A DNA stretch of 64,000 bases from Amphirosellinia nigrospora (GCA_004123355.1 SCHM01000002.1:4933569-4997568), one strand, 5' to 3'; counted from the first letter of the stretch, positions 34,758 through 47,157 are shown. The notes: generated by a model from the letters alone, not told the origin. A program made the numbers and translations.

Positions 34758-36269
34758 GGTTGCGAATCTACAACAAATTAACTACCTCAACGGCAACAAA
34801 ATTCAGTCAATCAAGGAATCAAGTAGTATGTAATCATAACTCTCATTTATGGCTACTTTTCGTTCTATAGGCACACATTGTGTATATTAACGCGACACCA
34901 AGGAAATATACAACCTCTGGGGTATCCGCCTCCCTCTCAGCCTGGTCGGACTTTTACTTTCGTTCTCGCATTCGTCGTAATACAAGCGGTCTTCCTTGTA
35001 GATATATGTCAGCTCTGTGACTCAATATTGCCTAATCACACAAACACACAAAGGCACACAACTTGGCTGATGCGCTCCAAATCATTACTATACTTCAATA
35101 GCATCACCTCCTGTCAGCCGAACGACCGGCGTATCGTCTAACGAGCCTGATATAGGCATCTGGTTCCGGAGGAATCGAAGTGATACGCAGATTGAACCTT
35201 CTATTCTCAAAGGAAGCATGCTTTCCCGTTTCAGCTAGCTACAGACACTTGACCAACATATTATATGACTGGCGGCTAGTTGGGCCATTTTCGAATTGTA
35301 AACTCAGGGAACCAAGAGAAAACAAGAAACTAGGTTACCTTGTCCTAAGATTAGACTATTCATCGAGTAGAACTACTAAACTTATGAAAATGCTCTAAAA
35401 TACCTCTAAAAAACTAAAGCAATAAATATAATCTAATAGCTCGTATAAATATCAATAATGAAATCTTAACTGTGAAAATAAAACAACTAATAGCAAGGAC
35501 TATATTAAAGTCCTGCCACATTAACTTAGCCCTCTGGCAAGATAAACAATCTAGAAGTCCTATAAACGAAGAAAGTAGAATTCCTATTATGCTAGAGGGA
35601 AGCTGGCTGTGTGTTTTAGCGTGAGCTACAGGCACATAATCAGCATACCACAAAACATACAGCTGGTCGAGCCATTTTTAACTTATAAAGTAAAATAACT
35701 AATAAAAAATACCCAATTAGGCTATTGGATACTAAGATTAAATTATCCGCCGCCTAGTAGGACTACCAGTTTTCTCGGAACACTACGCGTACTTTTTGAA
35801 AGCCAAGACAATAGACACGAGCTTGCAGTTCCTATACATATATACTAAACAATAAACCGCAGCCACGTAAGTAGAGTATTTACCCCTTGGGCAATAGCAA
35901 CAAGACTACCTACAGCAAGGACCGTGTCATGACTCATGCCGCAATAACCTGGCACTAGGCTAAAATCAGGATTTCAACAGTCCGGTGAACGGAGAGAGAG
36001 AAGTAGTCTGGTCGACAAGAGCTGGGAGTGGTGAACGGTGTAGGGTTGCGCCCATGGCTTGGAGGCAGTGCAGTTAAAGGCACATCCAGACCAGGCTATG
36101 ACGTCGCCGAGTAATCTTCTTTCTACAATGTAAATCCCTGGAGGAAGCTCACTATTCTGATCATGCTCCCTTGTCATAACCATCGCTCAAGATATATCTT
36201 CCCCAAGCTACTCGGTGGGTAAAATAAACGGTTAGATATTAGCCATCAGTACGCTAAGTGAAACAGAAG
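34758..36269. other. no supported gene; diverged repeat copies
   Basis: AT content rises between 35,300 and 35,800. Two related segments of about 110 bases lie near 35268-35378 and 35662-35775 (see the repeat entry). Nothing else can be supported. Confidence 0.45.
35268..35775. repeat. pair of diverged direct repeats
   Basis: The segment near 35268-35378 (CTAGTTGGGCCATTTTCGAA... CCTAAGATTAGACTATTC) and the one near 35662-35775 (CTGGTCGAGCCATTTTTAAC... ACTAAGATTAAATTATCC) align along their length with many differences. Most of those I could line up are transitions. They look like old copies of one element. Confidence 0.4.
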
Positions 36270-36720
36270 ATGGAGGCTATTCTCAACTTCTTCCGCCGGC
36301 TGGGAAACAGGTCGGCCATTAACGGAGACGAAAACGATGTTGACCACGAGAATGTCGACGCCGAAAATCCGGCAGAGAACTGGTCGTACGTAAAAGGGTC
36401 ACTGAAACTGTTCGTCTGAAATGTCGTCAGTCGATATGTCGATGCTTTGGAATATGGTGCCCGGGAGCCTGAGAGGGGACAAGAGGTGGACCTTACTACC
36501 CCTGCGGAATGTAATCAACTCGCGCAACAAGCTTCTATGTTATCTTCAGGTCAATAATACTCCCCAATGCTCCAGGTCATTAACTGGGCTGACTATCACT
36601 AGGCGCCGGCAATGCGTCTGCTATCAGGGGCGTGCATGCGGCGTCACCTTACAGAACGACGACGGCTCTAGGAACGACCCCAATATCGTCGTAATTAATC
36701 GCGATGAGCATGTGGAACCA
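36270..36720 (+). pseudogene. possible short gene with an in-frame stop
   Basis: The ATG at 36270 gives MEAILNFFRRLGNRSAINGD and an acidic stretch. The frame is closed by TGA at 36418-36420, just after KLFV. In the same frame it continues in coding style (NVVSRYVDALEYGAREPERG...LAQQASMLSSG) to a candidate intron at about 36550-36600. The TGA could come from CGA by a C-to-T change. Family unknown. Confidence 0.3.
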
Positions 36721-39406
36721 CCAATGAGCGCTGTGCCTAGAGGCCAAGGCCGTCCGGTTGTAAGATAGCTTCGGGCGTAAGTAGGGTAGGGGCATGGAAG
36801 CATATGGTGGCGCTTTTGCCAGGTACCAATTTAAGATAGAGGTGTAATTATTCTCGCTCGCTTAGAAAAAGGACCTGGAGTTGGCACATTCATTCGCTAC
36901 TTTTTTCTCCCTGCGTCTACTCTCGCATGCTTGGAAGCAGTTTTTGGAGAACGTTCCAGTACCAACCTATCATACTCTCGCACTCGGTTAGCCCCAGCAA
37001 CGCAGTGGCAAAGAGACATAGCTATCTTGAACACCGCTCCTAGGGACACAAAGTTTGGCCTATAGAACCATCTCGGAGCTGATAATTAAAATTTCTAGGT
37101 CCTTTCTTAACCAACTTTCAGTACAAGTGATACTGCGATTAATGGCCTGTTTGGTAGTGCCATATAGCTATTCGCGAGGCGAATCTGAAGCGATGCTGCC
37201 ATATTTGACTCGATTTCATTTTTCCTTTAATTGTGATCCCGGTATTTACTAATCTTGTAGAACCACTAGGCTTTGTACTTCTCGAAATCTAATTGTGAAT
37301 TCAACCCTTGATTTTCAACATCCGAACACGTCTTGTTACTCTACATGGTGAGAGGTTACGCCGCAGTATCGTTTACTGCGGCGTAACTAAGACGACTTAA
37401 CTTTAGTTGCAAGGAATTCCGGGACGTCTCTAAATTATGTGCTGGAAATGAAGCCGTATAAAAGCAGATAACACGAAAGTTGGGCGACAATTACCACCAT
37501 TCCGGGCGAAGCATTTGGGCTACATATATTGGTGGTGTCCGCTTCTTTTGACGCGGTAATCTACAGTGTAGTATAGGTGACCGACTGCGTTAAATTTCCA
37601 GCGAGTCTACCTAAGTAGGTACCGTTATGATAGCGACGTGGTGTATTAGTAGCGAGCCAATTACTTAACCTCAGCGTTTGGGGTACTGAGCATTAACATA
37701 GGCCCCTACTCATCCAAAGGATAGGCCTATCTGAAGAGATTCATGGGAATTGTGAGATTAGATTGAACATGATATACCTAGGTTGACAAAACTTCCAAAT
37801 TGAAGTTGAGTACTTCGTGATGTGTATAGAAGCAAATTGAGGAGCTCGTTCAGTGTTTTGTCCTAGAGCCTCAGTACCTCCATCGAGTCCGATTACTGCT
37901 CTGGGCCGGCGGGGTCAGCACCTACACGCAGGTAAACCTTTTAAACTAAAACCTTCGCGCTCGCGATTGCTTGGTGGTATATATAATTATGTGGTTGGAT
38001 TGTTCTTATCCTATAAATAGTAGCCTAGTACACCGTAATACTTCAGGTAATCTCTAGCTGTCGCTCAGCATCAATTGACAATATTTATAATGCGCCTCAT
38101 TTCACAGATCAGTTGAGCGGAGTTATCACGCGTTCAAGGCAACTAGAAGGTGACACTCAATATCCCAACATTCGAGGTGCAATCATTTAGTTGTATTGTC
38201 ATAGAGATGAATTCTGAACTCTACCTGACACTGTCAGAGACACTGCGATATATATGGTAGATCATCTATAATCGTCGTTGCGCAAAGGTCTCTGAAACTA
38301 CCTCCGTAGACGTAACTTGGCTATATACAGATAATCTCTTTGTTCGAGGCCTCAGCTTCGCGCCAGACGCTACATAGCCGCTGACCGAACCCCAATGGTC
38401 CATCGCTACAGCAAATGCTGTTATTTAACGAAGTATTCGCGTACTAGGAGTGCTAGCACAACTACCACAACAGCCGCCATAAACATGATTAAGATAGGCA
38501 TAATGTCATCTGTCGCTCTCATCCTTACCTCGTTCTCGTGACCATCGATATTGCTCCAGTTCCTACCCCTTCCTGTACCCCCAACTTCCGAATTATGCTT
38601 GTTTTTAGAGCCTTTTATTACCCTAAATTGGTAGGAACACCGGTGTCCTCAAACTGGTCTTTCTCACGTCGGAAATTGGTAACGGAGACATTGATGAATG
38701 GAATGGTGGTGCGGGTTCCGCAGCGGTTCGAGTTATGTCGTTTCGTCTTGTCTCTGTTATGTCATTCATCAGTAGATGAGAGCAGGTCTACTCAGCCCTT
38801 ACTTTGTAGGACATATGGGGGCTCATACTCATACGTTGTTCTCCCTCTTTTATCCTTTTAGATGCGGGTTCGCCCATATGTGGATTCTGGGTACCTATCT
38901 TAGAAACAGGTCGGGCTTGTGCTAAGGTTATGGCTGTATTTAGCGATTTGTTTAGGAAGTTGTAATTGATGGCAGCCATATCATTGCTGAGGTGGCGGGG
39001 AGGGTATGCCTAAATACTACTCTCCTCTCGAACACGGCGACAAGGCTTTCCGAACAAATAGCACTACATCGGCAACGCATCATTCGCTTACCAATGTGAC
39101 ACTGGGCGTTTATTGATCCCGATTCGTCTGAGCGGCTTACGGCCACGTCAGCCCCCAGGACAAAAAGCCTAAGCCCATATTGATGACATGCCAGCAAATT
39201 TTCAAGTGCATGTCGATGATTGAGAAACCATTTGATGTTGTTGCGCTTTTTAGGTACAGACGAAAATGCTCGCGCATATCTCGCACATGGTCGGAATCCT
39301 ACGTACTCCGCATAAAGAAAGTCAAGAACCGGGTTTCAGAACGAGCGAACCTGATAAGTACGATATCCACCAGGGGAAACTACAGACAACCCTCACCGCA
39401 ATAGTC
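36721..39406. other. gene-poor stretch
   Basis: No supported gene in about 2.7 kb. A perfect hairpin at 37355-37387 is the one clear structure. Short frames near 38,540-39,400 could include the missing first exon of the esterase that follows, but no convincing start was found. Confidence 0.45.
37355..37387. repeat. perfect 14-bp inverted repeat (hairpin)
   Basis: GTTACGCCGCAGTA is followed by the loop TCGTT and the exact complement TACTGCGGCGTAAC. Sequence on both sides is unrelated and moderately AT-rich. Confidence 0.9.
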
Positions 39407-40722
39407 AACCCCTAAGGAAGCAGACATAGAGTATGCACCTATACTAGCTTGTAACATATATCAAGAGTCTTCTGTTGCTAACCTCGCGAGAAGCATCGTC
39501 GCTGTGCACGGCCTTAATCCCATCAACGTTGAAGGACACGCAAGTGGCACGTGGACCGCTGATGGTAAACTATGGCTTCAGCACTTCCTTCCTGAGAAGG
39601 CACCAAGAATAAGAGTATTGCTCTTTGGGTACAACTCCAATGTGGCATTTAGCACCGCCACTGCCGGTGTAAGGGAGGTGTGCAGAGAACCTACTCAATC
39701 TCCTAGTGACACAGCGTGAGGTAAATTTGACGATGCCGACGTCGATTCGGTAGCCGACTACTAACAGCCCACAGGATCCCAATAGACCCTTGGTATTTAT
39801 ATGTCATAGCCTGGGCGGGCTTGTCGTGAAGAGGGTAAGTTCTGCGTCGCTACGCGCTCCGGCAAGATAGAGGCCCCGATCTAATCAGCGTGTCTTAGGC
39901 CATCGTTCACGCGAGAAATGACGAAACCTATGAGAATATTCGGACCTCCATATACGGGCTTATATTCTTCGGCACTCCTCACCGGGGGCAACAAGGCTGG
40001 CCGGGGAGACGCGGCGGCTAGAGTTGCTAGGCTTGTGTCGGGAAACCCGAACAACACATTTATGGAAGCACTTAAGGGCGACTCACTCTTCGCTGATAAC
40101 ATGTTAGATGATTTCCGTCAGCGACTCCTGGACTACAAGATCATCAGTTTCTACGAGACGCGTCCGTACGGTCGTCTTGGCCTTGTGAGTTTTTTTTTCT
40201 TCGGAACTGATTGGCATACTGATAACTGGCATTAGGTGGTCAACAAATACTCGGCTACGCTCGGGTTACCAGGGTCGCGTGAGAAGCAAATAGCATTAGA
40301 TACTGATCACGGAAGATATGCAAGTTCAAGAGTGCCGAAGACCCAATATACAAGCAGGTAGAGGTCAACATCCTTGAAATGATACAAGACGCGGTCGCCC
40401 GTCGTCGAAAAGCGAGTTCACTCTACGGAGCCCCAACCGACGGAGCCGCTATTAATGATCTAGCGGCCTGCGGGCCACCGGGCGTGATACGAGAACTACG
40501 GCGCCAAGAATAGGGAACGTCTCATTCATTAGAGGGGACGGCAACCTGAACGACCAGGCCGGTCGCCATAATGAAAGCAGCATGGAAGGGGACTCAAACA
40601 AGACATGTCAGCTGGGTGATCACAACATGAGCACCATTATTGGGAGGGGAAACAGAACTAATCAACTGGAACCTAGGACTGGAATTAGCTTCGAGCTAAT
40701 GAAGCTTTTTTTCGAGAGATGA
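39407..40722 (+). CDS. SesB-like serine esterase with a Gly/Asn-rich C-terminal tail
   Basis: The alpha/beta-hydrolase opens with SIVAVHGLNPI and WLQHFLPEKAPRIRVLLFGY. Next are the nucleophile elbow VFICHSLGGLVVK (Ser in HSLG) and the motif IYGLIFFGTPHRG. This is the order seen in fungal SesB-type and DUF676-type lipases used as effector domains beside NLR receptors. Three introns fit: 39721-39774, 39835-39898 and 40186-40235. After EDPIYKQVEVNILEMIQDAV the chain continues into a polar tail (40510-40722) rich in G, N and D: IGNVSFIRGDGNLND and LGDHNMSTIIGRGNRTNQ. It looks like two pseudo-repeats, as in fungal amyloid signalling motifs. About four changes of frame interrupt the reading. The N-terminal start is unresolved, so the left boundary is approximate. 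Confidence 0.6.
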
Positions 40723-42286
40723 AGGGGTTACGGACACCACAATTCGGTTTGGACAAGGGAGGATCGGAAGTGGCGGTTCACAAGTGAGTTTGACAGTTAT
40801 TTTACTTTTCGAGAATGTTTCTCCCACAATGTACATCTTTTCAAAGAAAATCATAGAACAATAAGCACGTCTGCAAGTATGGGGGATCGGATGGTTAAGT
40901 GGTTAGTTCTAATGAAATATTGGCAAGCCATATGCTATAGAAAGCTAAGTAACGCAATGGAATAACTTAAGTAGAGCGTCACTCGCCGCTAGCTCGAGCG
41001 CCGACGAAGCCGCGGACAACCTCACCAACCCAGATTAAGAGGAGCGCCTACATGGATGGCGACAAGAGCTACAACAAGAAAATAACTGGCGCTCACCCCA
41101 CGTTCATGCTATTCTATTATAGATGTCTGGCCAAATAACTCGGTGCCCATCTTTGACGATAGTGTATAATTTCTACAACACGTGTGACATCGATGCGCAA
41201 GGTGTACGATCCCGTTCGTATCTTCCAATGTGATGGTCGCAAGAGGGGAGCGGAGTGTCGCTAGACTTAGGCTAACTTCTATCCGTCCTAGCACAAACAC
41301 CCTTATCCTTACTTATCCTTATCCTTATCAGACCATTCTGCCGTCCCGCACCGCCAACCATATTTCCAAAATAAAGCTATAAAACCCTCCCCCGCCCCAA
41401 GCCTTCTCACTCTTTTCTCCCTTTCCTCTTCATCCCAGTGCACGGGCTTTACGCTATACAGTGAAGATTTATTCTGAGTAAGCGTTATTGCTAGTTGAAA
41501 ACTATACTATGACCACTCTTACTCGGCTTCGGCTGGGTAGGGAATTTTTGACAAGACAAAAGCATCCTCGATGGAGGGAGAATCTGCTACTTTGTTTTTT
41601 TATCTCCATCGGTCCTGCGTGGACCGAGGCGAAGAAGAGACTGAACTGTTTGAATGGGCTAGCGAGGCTATGCTTCGTTATTATCAATCATGGCGATACC
41701 GTCGTAGTCCCTGTGCGTTCTGGACAAATTGCGACATGTTTCGTGGTTCTGTCGTTGAGACGCGTCAAATGCATAGCCGTGTAGAAGAATTATTGATCAA
41801 CTCTTGGGCTCCCATCTAAGCTAGCAGGAAGCGACGATGAGATGCTGCCTCATCTTTTTGTCTTGAAGTACATGTTTCTACGAAGCGACATGGGAGGTTA
41901 TCCATCTAGCTACGGCTATATTATAGTGTCCATACATCTCCAGATGTTGTCCCTTCCCTGATACACTGGGCATGTAAATATTGACATGCTCTGTTACCGA
42001 TTGCACGTGAACTGGGTCCCTATTCCAGCATTTCTTGTGCCTTGCCAGTTCTCGCGACGAGTATGTACGCGTCGCAACCGGATGCAGCTACCTCGTTGCG
42101 AAGCTTGGTGCTCTCGCATCACGGCGTCTCGCCTCGATGCGGTGGTGTTTTGGTAAGGCTATTTTCGGTCGAGAAATCGTAGCACCGCCTATAGTCCCCG
42201 TTGAACACGATTCTTTGCTTTGACGCGCGCCCGGCATCCCTGTTCGCGTGCGCCAATATTTCATATACCCCTCTCCCGGCCCGTGT
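40723..42286. other. intergenic with one weak ORF
   Basis: A pyrimidine-rich tract near 41,397-41,438, of the kind that precedes fungal transcription starts, is followed by a short frame at 41571-41819 (listed separately). CTTATC units repeat near 41,300-41,328. Nothing else is supported. Confidence 0.4.
41571..41819 (+). CDS. possible 82-residue protein
   Basis: The ATG at 41571 opens MEGESATLFFYLHRSCVDRG and the frame ends in LLINSWAPI. It follows a CT-rich promoter-like tract. An overlapping frame beginning at the ATG at 41509 is equally open, so the choice is uncertain. No domain was recognised. It may be part of an uncalled spliced gene. Confidence 0.3.
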   Translation: MEGESATLFFYLHRSCVDRGEEETELFEWASEAMLRYYQSWRYRRSPCAFWTNCDMFRGSVVETRQMHSRVEELLINSWAPI

Positions 42287-43020
42287 TCAATCTGTCGGGA
42301 ATCGAGGATCGTAATGCTCGTACCCTTCGTCGTCGGTATCGCTCTCGACCTCCAGATCTCTCATCGCGGCCACAGTATCCCCCCGACCGGGAATCACAGG
42401 CGCCTTGTCTATCTTCATCTCAACATCCTCCGTAGCGGCACTACCACCAACAGGCGCGAAGGCGCTCTTGAACCCCGATTTCTTGAACCCGCCCTTCTTG
42501 AAAGCGGCAGCCCCGCCCTTCCCATCGCTCGCGTTATTGCTACTACTATTCGCGTCGCCACCGCCCGCAGATCCGAGCTTGATGCTGATCAGGCCGTCGG
42601 CCTTCGCCTCGGCGCGGCGGGCGCGTGCCCCGGCGGTCGGGTCCTTGACCATCTGCTTCATGTCCTTCATGCGCTGGCGGTGGCTGTGGTCGTAACTGCT
42701 CAGGTGAGCCTCGTAGTCGTTCATGCGTGAGTAGCCCTTGGAGCATAGATCGCAGTAGAAGGACTGTAGCGCGGCGCGGGCCGACGACGTCTGCGCTGGC
42801 GGGAGGGTTTGGTGGCGCTGGTGAGCTGTGTGTTAGCGGTGCTCATGGTGGTTGCCATGGTGGTTGTCGGCCTGGGGGTAGAAGAGGCGGGCTTACTGGG
42901 GCATTTTGACGGGGCTCTCGTTGTGTTGTGTTGGGTCGAATGAATGTGAGGGTTAGGGATGTGCGGGTTGTCCCAGTAGGCTTTGTTGGTGCCTCTCAAA
43001 GGTGGTATGGTTAGTCTTGG
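42287..43020 (-). CDS. C2H2 zinc-finger protein
   Basis: A single finger reads FYCDLCSKGYSRMNDYEAHLSSYDHSHRQR, with ligands C-x2-C and the two histidines of EAHLSSYDH. Then come MKQMVKDPTAGARARRAEAK and a Gly/Ser/Lys-rich tail with an acidic end (EVESDTDDEGYEHYDPRF). An upstream segment GTNKAYWDNPHIPNPHI belongs to the N-terminal part of the same fungal family, which includes G-patch-associated nuclear zinc-finger proteins. The frame changes once in the GC-rich stretch near 42775-42790, and the exact 5' exon structure is unclear, so the upper boundary is approximate. Its promoter is shared with the MCP1-like gene, about 200 bases away and divergent. Confidence 0.6.
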
Positions 43021-43235
43021 TTTCGACAGTTTTGAGAATAGCGAAAGATGATTTAGTGTTAGAAGGGAGATACAAAATCTGGGGTAGTTGCGTTGGAGAT
43101 GGCGGGCCAATGAGAGCGACCTGGAACTAATTCTTGGCCACTTTTATTTTATTTTTCGACATCCCACCTGCACATCCCGCATTTTGCTTCAGAACACCAA
43201 ACGTCGATTCGGCACCGTTCGGTGTTACTGTTACA

Positions 43236-44367
43236 ATGCCACGCCATTCCGCCTCTTTGAGGCATAAGGAGTCCACAGAGACTCTAGCATCTTTAATGCA
43301 ACTCGATCCCTCACCCATAGACACGCCAGACTTCGAGAAAGATCTACCGCCGCTACCCGAAGATGCCATGGAATCGTCTGCATCCAGCACAACATCGCCC
43401 TCCCGGAGGTTGACATCGTCACTAGGCCTCAGTGGCAGCGGTCGTGGGCCCATATTCTACTGTCCGTGTCCCCCAGCACGCCCCGGTCTGCCAACACGTC
43501 TCGCACTACCTACGTCATCGTCTTGGTCGTCGTCTTAGTCTCAGTCTCAGTCTCGACTAGCTTGGTGTGGCTAACAGCACATACGACTCAACAGTAACCC
43601 GCATCCAACGATACTCGAGCTATACATTCACCATATTTACCGGCCTCCACCTCGTGAACACATCTATAATTCCGCTCGTCTACCGTTCCGTCCCCTATTC
43701 CGAACCCTTCCTCCTCATGACCCGCGAACTCTACCAGACCCAAATCTCCGAGCCCCTCCTCATCGGGCTGCCCGTCCTCGCCCACGTCGTTTCGGGCCTC
43801 ACCATCCGTCTCCTACGCCGGAACCAGAACAAGAAATGGTACCACGGCGACGCACACTGGGAACTAGCATCCTCCAAGACCTCCCTATCCTCATCCTCAT
43901 CACACGGCACCTCCCGTATATGGCCCATATTCAGTAACATCGCCGCCTCGGGCTATGTCTTCGCCGGGTTGCTCACCTCACACGTGGTCATGAACCGCGT
44001 CCTTCCCCTCGTCGTCGATGGTGACAGCAGCAACATCGGCCTCGGCTACGTAGCCCACGGGTTTGCCCGCCACCCAGCCTCCGCATACGTTGCATACACG
44101 GTGCTTATCTCCGTTGGGGCGGGTCACATGGTCTGGGGCATGGCGCGGTGGCTGAAGCTCTCGCCGCCCGCCAACTGGAAGAAGACGACATTCGATAAGC
44201 GTACCCGTAGTCGCCGGAGACGCGCCTGGTGGGCTATCCAGGCTACTGCTGTCTCCCTTGCTGCGGTGTGGGCGGCTGGCGGCCTGGGCGTCGTTGCGTG
44301 CGCTGGGCCTGCCCAAGGCTGGGTGGCCACTGTTTATGATCGCATATATGAATTCGCCGGCCGGTAG
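43236..44367 (+). CDS. MCP1-like mitochondrial outer-membrane protein
   Basis: The start is the ATG at 43236, with a Ser/Pro/Glu-rich leader (MPRHSASLRHKESTETLASL). One intron of 133 bases at 43462-43594 joins FY to LTRIQRYSSYTFTIFTGLHL in phase. Several membrane segments follow: GLHLVNTSIIPLV, EPLLIGLPVLAHVVSGL, IAASGYVFAGLL, YTVLISVGAGHMVWGMARWL and WAIQATAVSLAAVWAAGGLG. Together with the paired internal layout this fits the DUF1691 family of yeast Mcp1, which works in mitochondrial lipid homeostasis with Vps13. The donor is the less usual GTCCGT. It is one of the few multi-exon genes here that reads with no frame change. Confidence 0.7.
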
Positions 44368-44875
44368 TGGTGTAGTCGGGGACAAATTAGACGGTTTGAT
44401 ACCCAGTGGTTATGACGTATGAACATATACCACGATTTATAGATAGGCTATGATGAGGTTTAGAGGGGCGGGTGTTACTCTTGATCGACAATCTGGCATC
44501 CTAGTTTATAGATACGAGGCATGATGTTATGTTGTTAATGACATGTAGCAAGCACTTGTTTAGGATATGAGAGCCAAGCTTTGATGCATCATAAATAGAT
44601 TTGGGGGGCGAACGTCTTAATGTAAATCAAGCACGCCATCAAGAGGGCCCACCTTAATCACAACAAGGTATTTAGTAAGTTATCTAGACAATATTATTTC
44701 GAATCTCTTACTGTATCAATTCCATCCAAACTCGAGGCTTAGTTTCCACACAACACCGATATGTACGTTGGATTATATATACAAACACTTCTAACGAAGC
44801 CTTGGCAATTATACAGCCGTGAGTCTCTTAGATGACCGCCATCACAATCTACCTCAACATTATAACACAGTTAGC
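44368..44875. other. convergent 3' region
   Basis: About 500 bases between two genes that end towards each other. It should hold both polyadenylation regions. Nothing specific was identified. Confidence 0.4.
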
Positions 44876-45987
44876 TTAGCGAGTCTTCCACGCCCGCCAG
44901 GCGCCAAACCCGATCACGGCCGCTGTGCCGACTGCAGTGCCCCAGATCTGCGTTAGCCGGCGGGTGACGTGGTGGGAGATTTCGAGGGCGGCCTCGGTAT
45001 CGTTGGCACGGGGTAGGGGTCCGTCGGGGATAGGAACTCCCAGGAACTTGCACAGCGGCGCCCAGCCGTCCTTGAGCTGCATGACTAGCAACTTCTCGGG
45101 GGAACCATGTCCTTGACCATGTCATTCCAGTTTATTATCAGCTCTGCGAGAACGGAGTTAGTCGACCTTACTCCCAAACATCCCCTTCCCAACAGCAAGT
45201 AAATAGACACAACGAGGTGACTTACTGGTCCCGCGCTTGACCTCTCCCTTCGGCTCCAACTGCATGATCCGCTTCGCGCTCTCGCCGTAGTGTCGCACGA
45301 GGGAGGGGAACCAGCGCCAGCCGGGGACGACCCAGACGAGGTAGGGCAGCCAGGGCTTGTTTGAGGCCCGCGAGACGACCATCAGGCTCTCGAGCCAGCG
45401 GTCCGGGTCACGCTCCACGAGCACCACCTTGGCCTCGGGGTACAGCTCCATCAACTCTGGGATGAAGTCGAGCGGCGGCATGTCGGCCACGCCGACGAAG
45501 CCGGCTGTTACTTCGTGCAGCAGGGATAGGGTCGCCGCTTTGTCGCCGCGGGCTTTGGCTTCGTAGACTTGAACCCACTTTTTGCAGTAGGCTGAGAGTA
45601 TGTTAGTCAGTTAGGATACATAGGGGAATTGGCCTGGGTAGAGGAGTGTTGTGATGCTATGTTCGTGAAAAACCATAATGTAGACTTGGCAAGCTTATGT
45701 GGTACGACCGTTGATGTATTCATACAATCGTAAAACCCAAAGCAATTCACAAGGACAAGATATAGACGAACACGTAATACCAAAATTGGGGAATACGAGT
45801 AAGAGAAAGACAAGGGAACTCATACCATCCTCGCGGTTCAAGACCTGTGTTCCGCCGTGTAGGAAAGGCCCGTTGAGCAATTGCTCGACGGCCAGCGCCA
45901 TCGTTGAGGTTCCGGTACGGGCATATCCTGCGCATATGACCTGCACCTTGCGCGAGGATCGCGAGGGACGGACGGGACACCTCCCAT
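44876..45987 (-). CDS. sulfotransferase-like P-loop protein with a C-terminal membrane anchor
   Basis: The ATG at 45987 opens MGGVPSVPRDP, then KVQVICAGYARTGTSTMALA, whose ARTGTST loop is the PAPS-phosphate-binding (P-loop) motif. LLNGPFLHGGTQVL, DMPPLDFIPELMELYPEAKV, VLVERDPDRWLESL and LLVMQLKDGWAPLCKFLGVP follow. This is the fungal Sulfotransfer_4 family. A hydrophobic C-terminal helix (IWGTAVGTAAVIGFGAWRAW) may anchor it in a membrane. Introns lie at 45592-45825 (234 bases, long for this region) and 45144-45225. One-base changes of frame lie near 45956-45960, after PRDP, and in the CCCCC run near 45099-45105. Both are apparent deletions. Confidence 0.75.
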
Positions 45988-47157
45988 CTCTCCTGCAAGA
46001 TCGCGAGTAAGTGGTGGAGCGGTGTAGTGTACGAAGAGAAACAAAGCAATTAAAGATGTAAGGGGTGAATTGGCAAATAGGAAGCCAAGATGGCCAAGAT
46101 TTTACAAACGAGTACGAGAGAACGTCAAACAGCCAGCTAGCTGTTCATAGGGATTAATTATGAACTCCAAGTTAAAAGCAAAGATAGAAAAAAGATTTCC
46201 AGCAAAGGCCACACACGACAAGACAACAACACTGACTCGTGCTCCTTAATTTGTCTATACGGTCCGAACATAAGCAGCATGATTCAAGATGCTATTTAAA
46301 GACATACGAGTTAGCGCGCCAAGGGTTAGCTTCATTCATCCTGGATAACCAAACCAACTCGAACTGATTGATCATTGTGCAACTTGGAACTTCGCTCTTT
46401 CATGGTTACCTATTTAGTTAATTGTAACTATACATAGCTAAGATATTTCTGCTACAGTATTTAAACATATAAACCAGACTAAAACACATTCCGCCAAGTT
46501 GAAGTCACCGTCGTTGTAAATTCGTGACACAATAACGGACGGGGTTTGCGGAGACGCGTAGGAGTTAAGGGTCAAACATCCCAACCTTTTAGTCAGATGT
46601 TGCGACAGGGTATTCAAATGGCAACATATTTTCCCCACGTTGCTCCTTATTTGGATACTCCGACTCCACCCAGCTCATTGTCGCTAGCCCATCTGGGAAA
46701 CCCGTCTCCACGAGGACGGGAGACGCTAAGAAATATAAGCATAGTTTACTTTCGAGCGTCGTCATCGTAGAGATTAAGGTCTTGGGTTGCACCTCACCTT
46801 CACGGTGACTCTTGAATAGAATTCAATTGCCTTAGGTGAGCTATCCTGTATACAAGGTAGGAGTTTAAATCGTAGATATTTGAAAGATCGAGAGCAAGAG
46901 CTTGCGTCACTAGGCCAATCACGTATGCCGCAGGAAATGCTTTGTATCCCACAATGACGTCAGAGGCAAACCACCACCTATGTATATAGAAATATCGAGA
47001 ACCACCAGTGCTACTCATTATCATCCTTCACTAAATAGTCTACAGACATTCATAAAAGCACAGAAATTGTCTTCGGAACCATCAACTAAATATCAACAAC
47101 TTGTACCCACACAACACAACCACCTCTCCTCAAAGAGAAAGAAACCACACACATACA
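45988..47157. other. intergenic, no supported feature
   Basis: About 1.2 kb. The right end (47,090-47,157), rich in C and A, looks like the leader of the next gene. No other feature is supported. Confidence 0.45.

Noticed and set aside
42248-42730. Plus-strand open frame of 160 codons
   Set aside because: It is antisense to the zinc-finger gene, has no domain, and owes its openness to GC-rich codons on the other strand.
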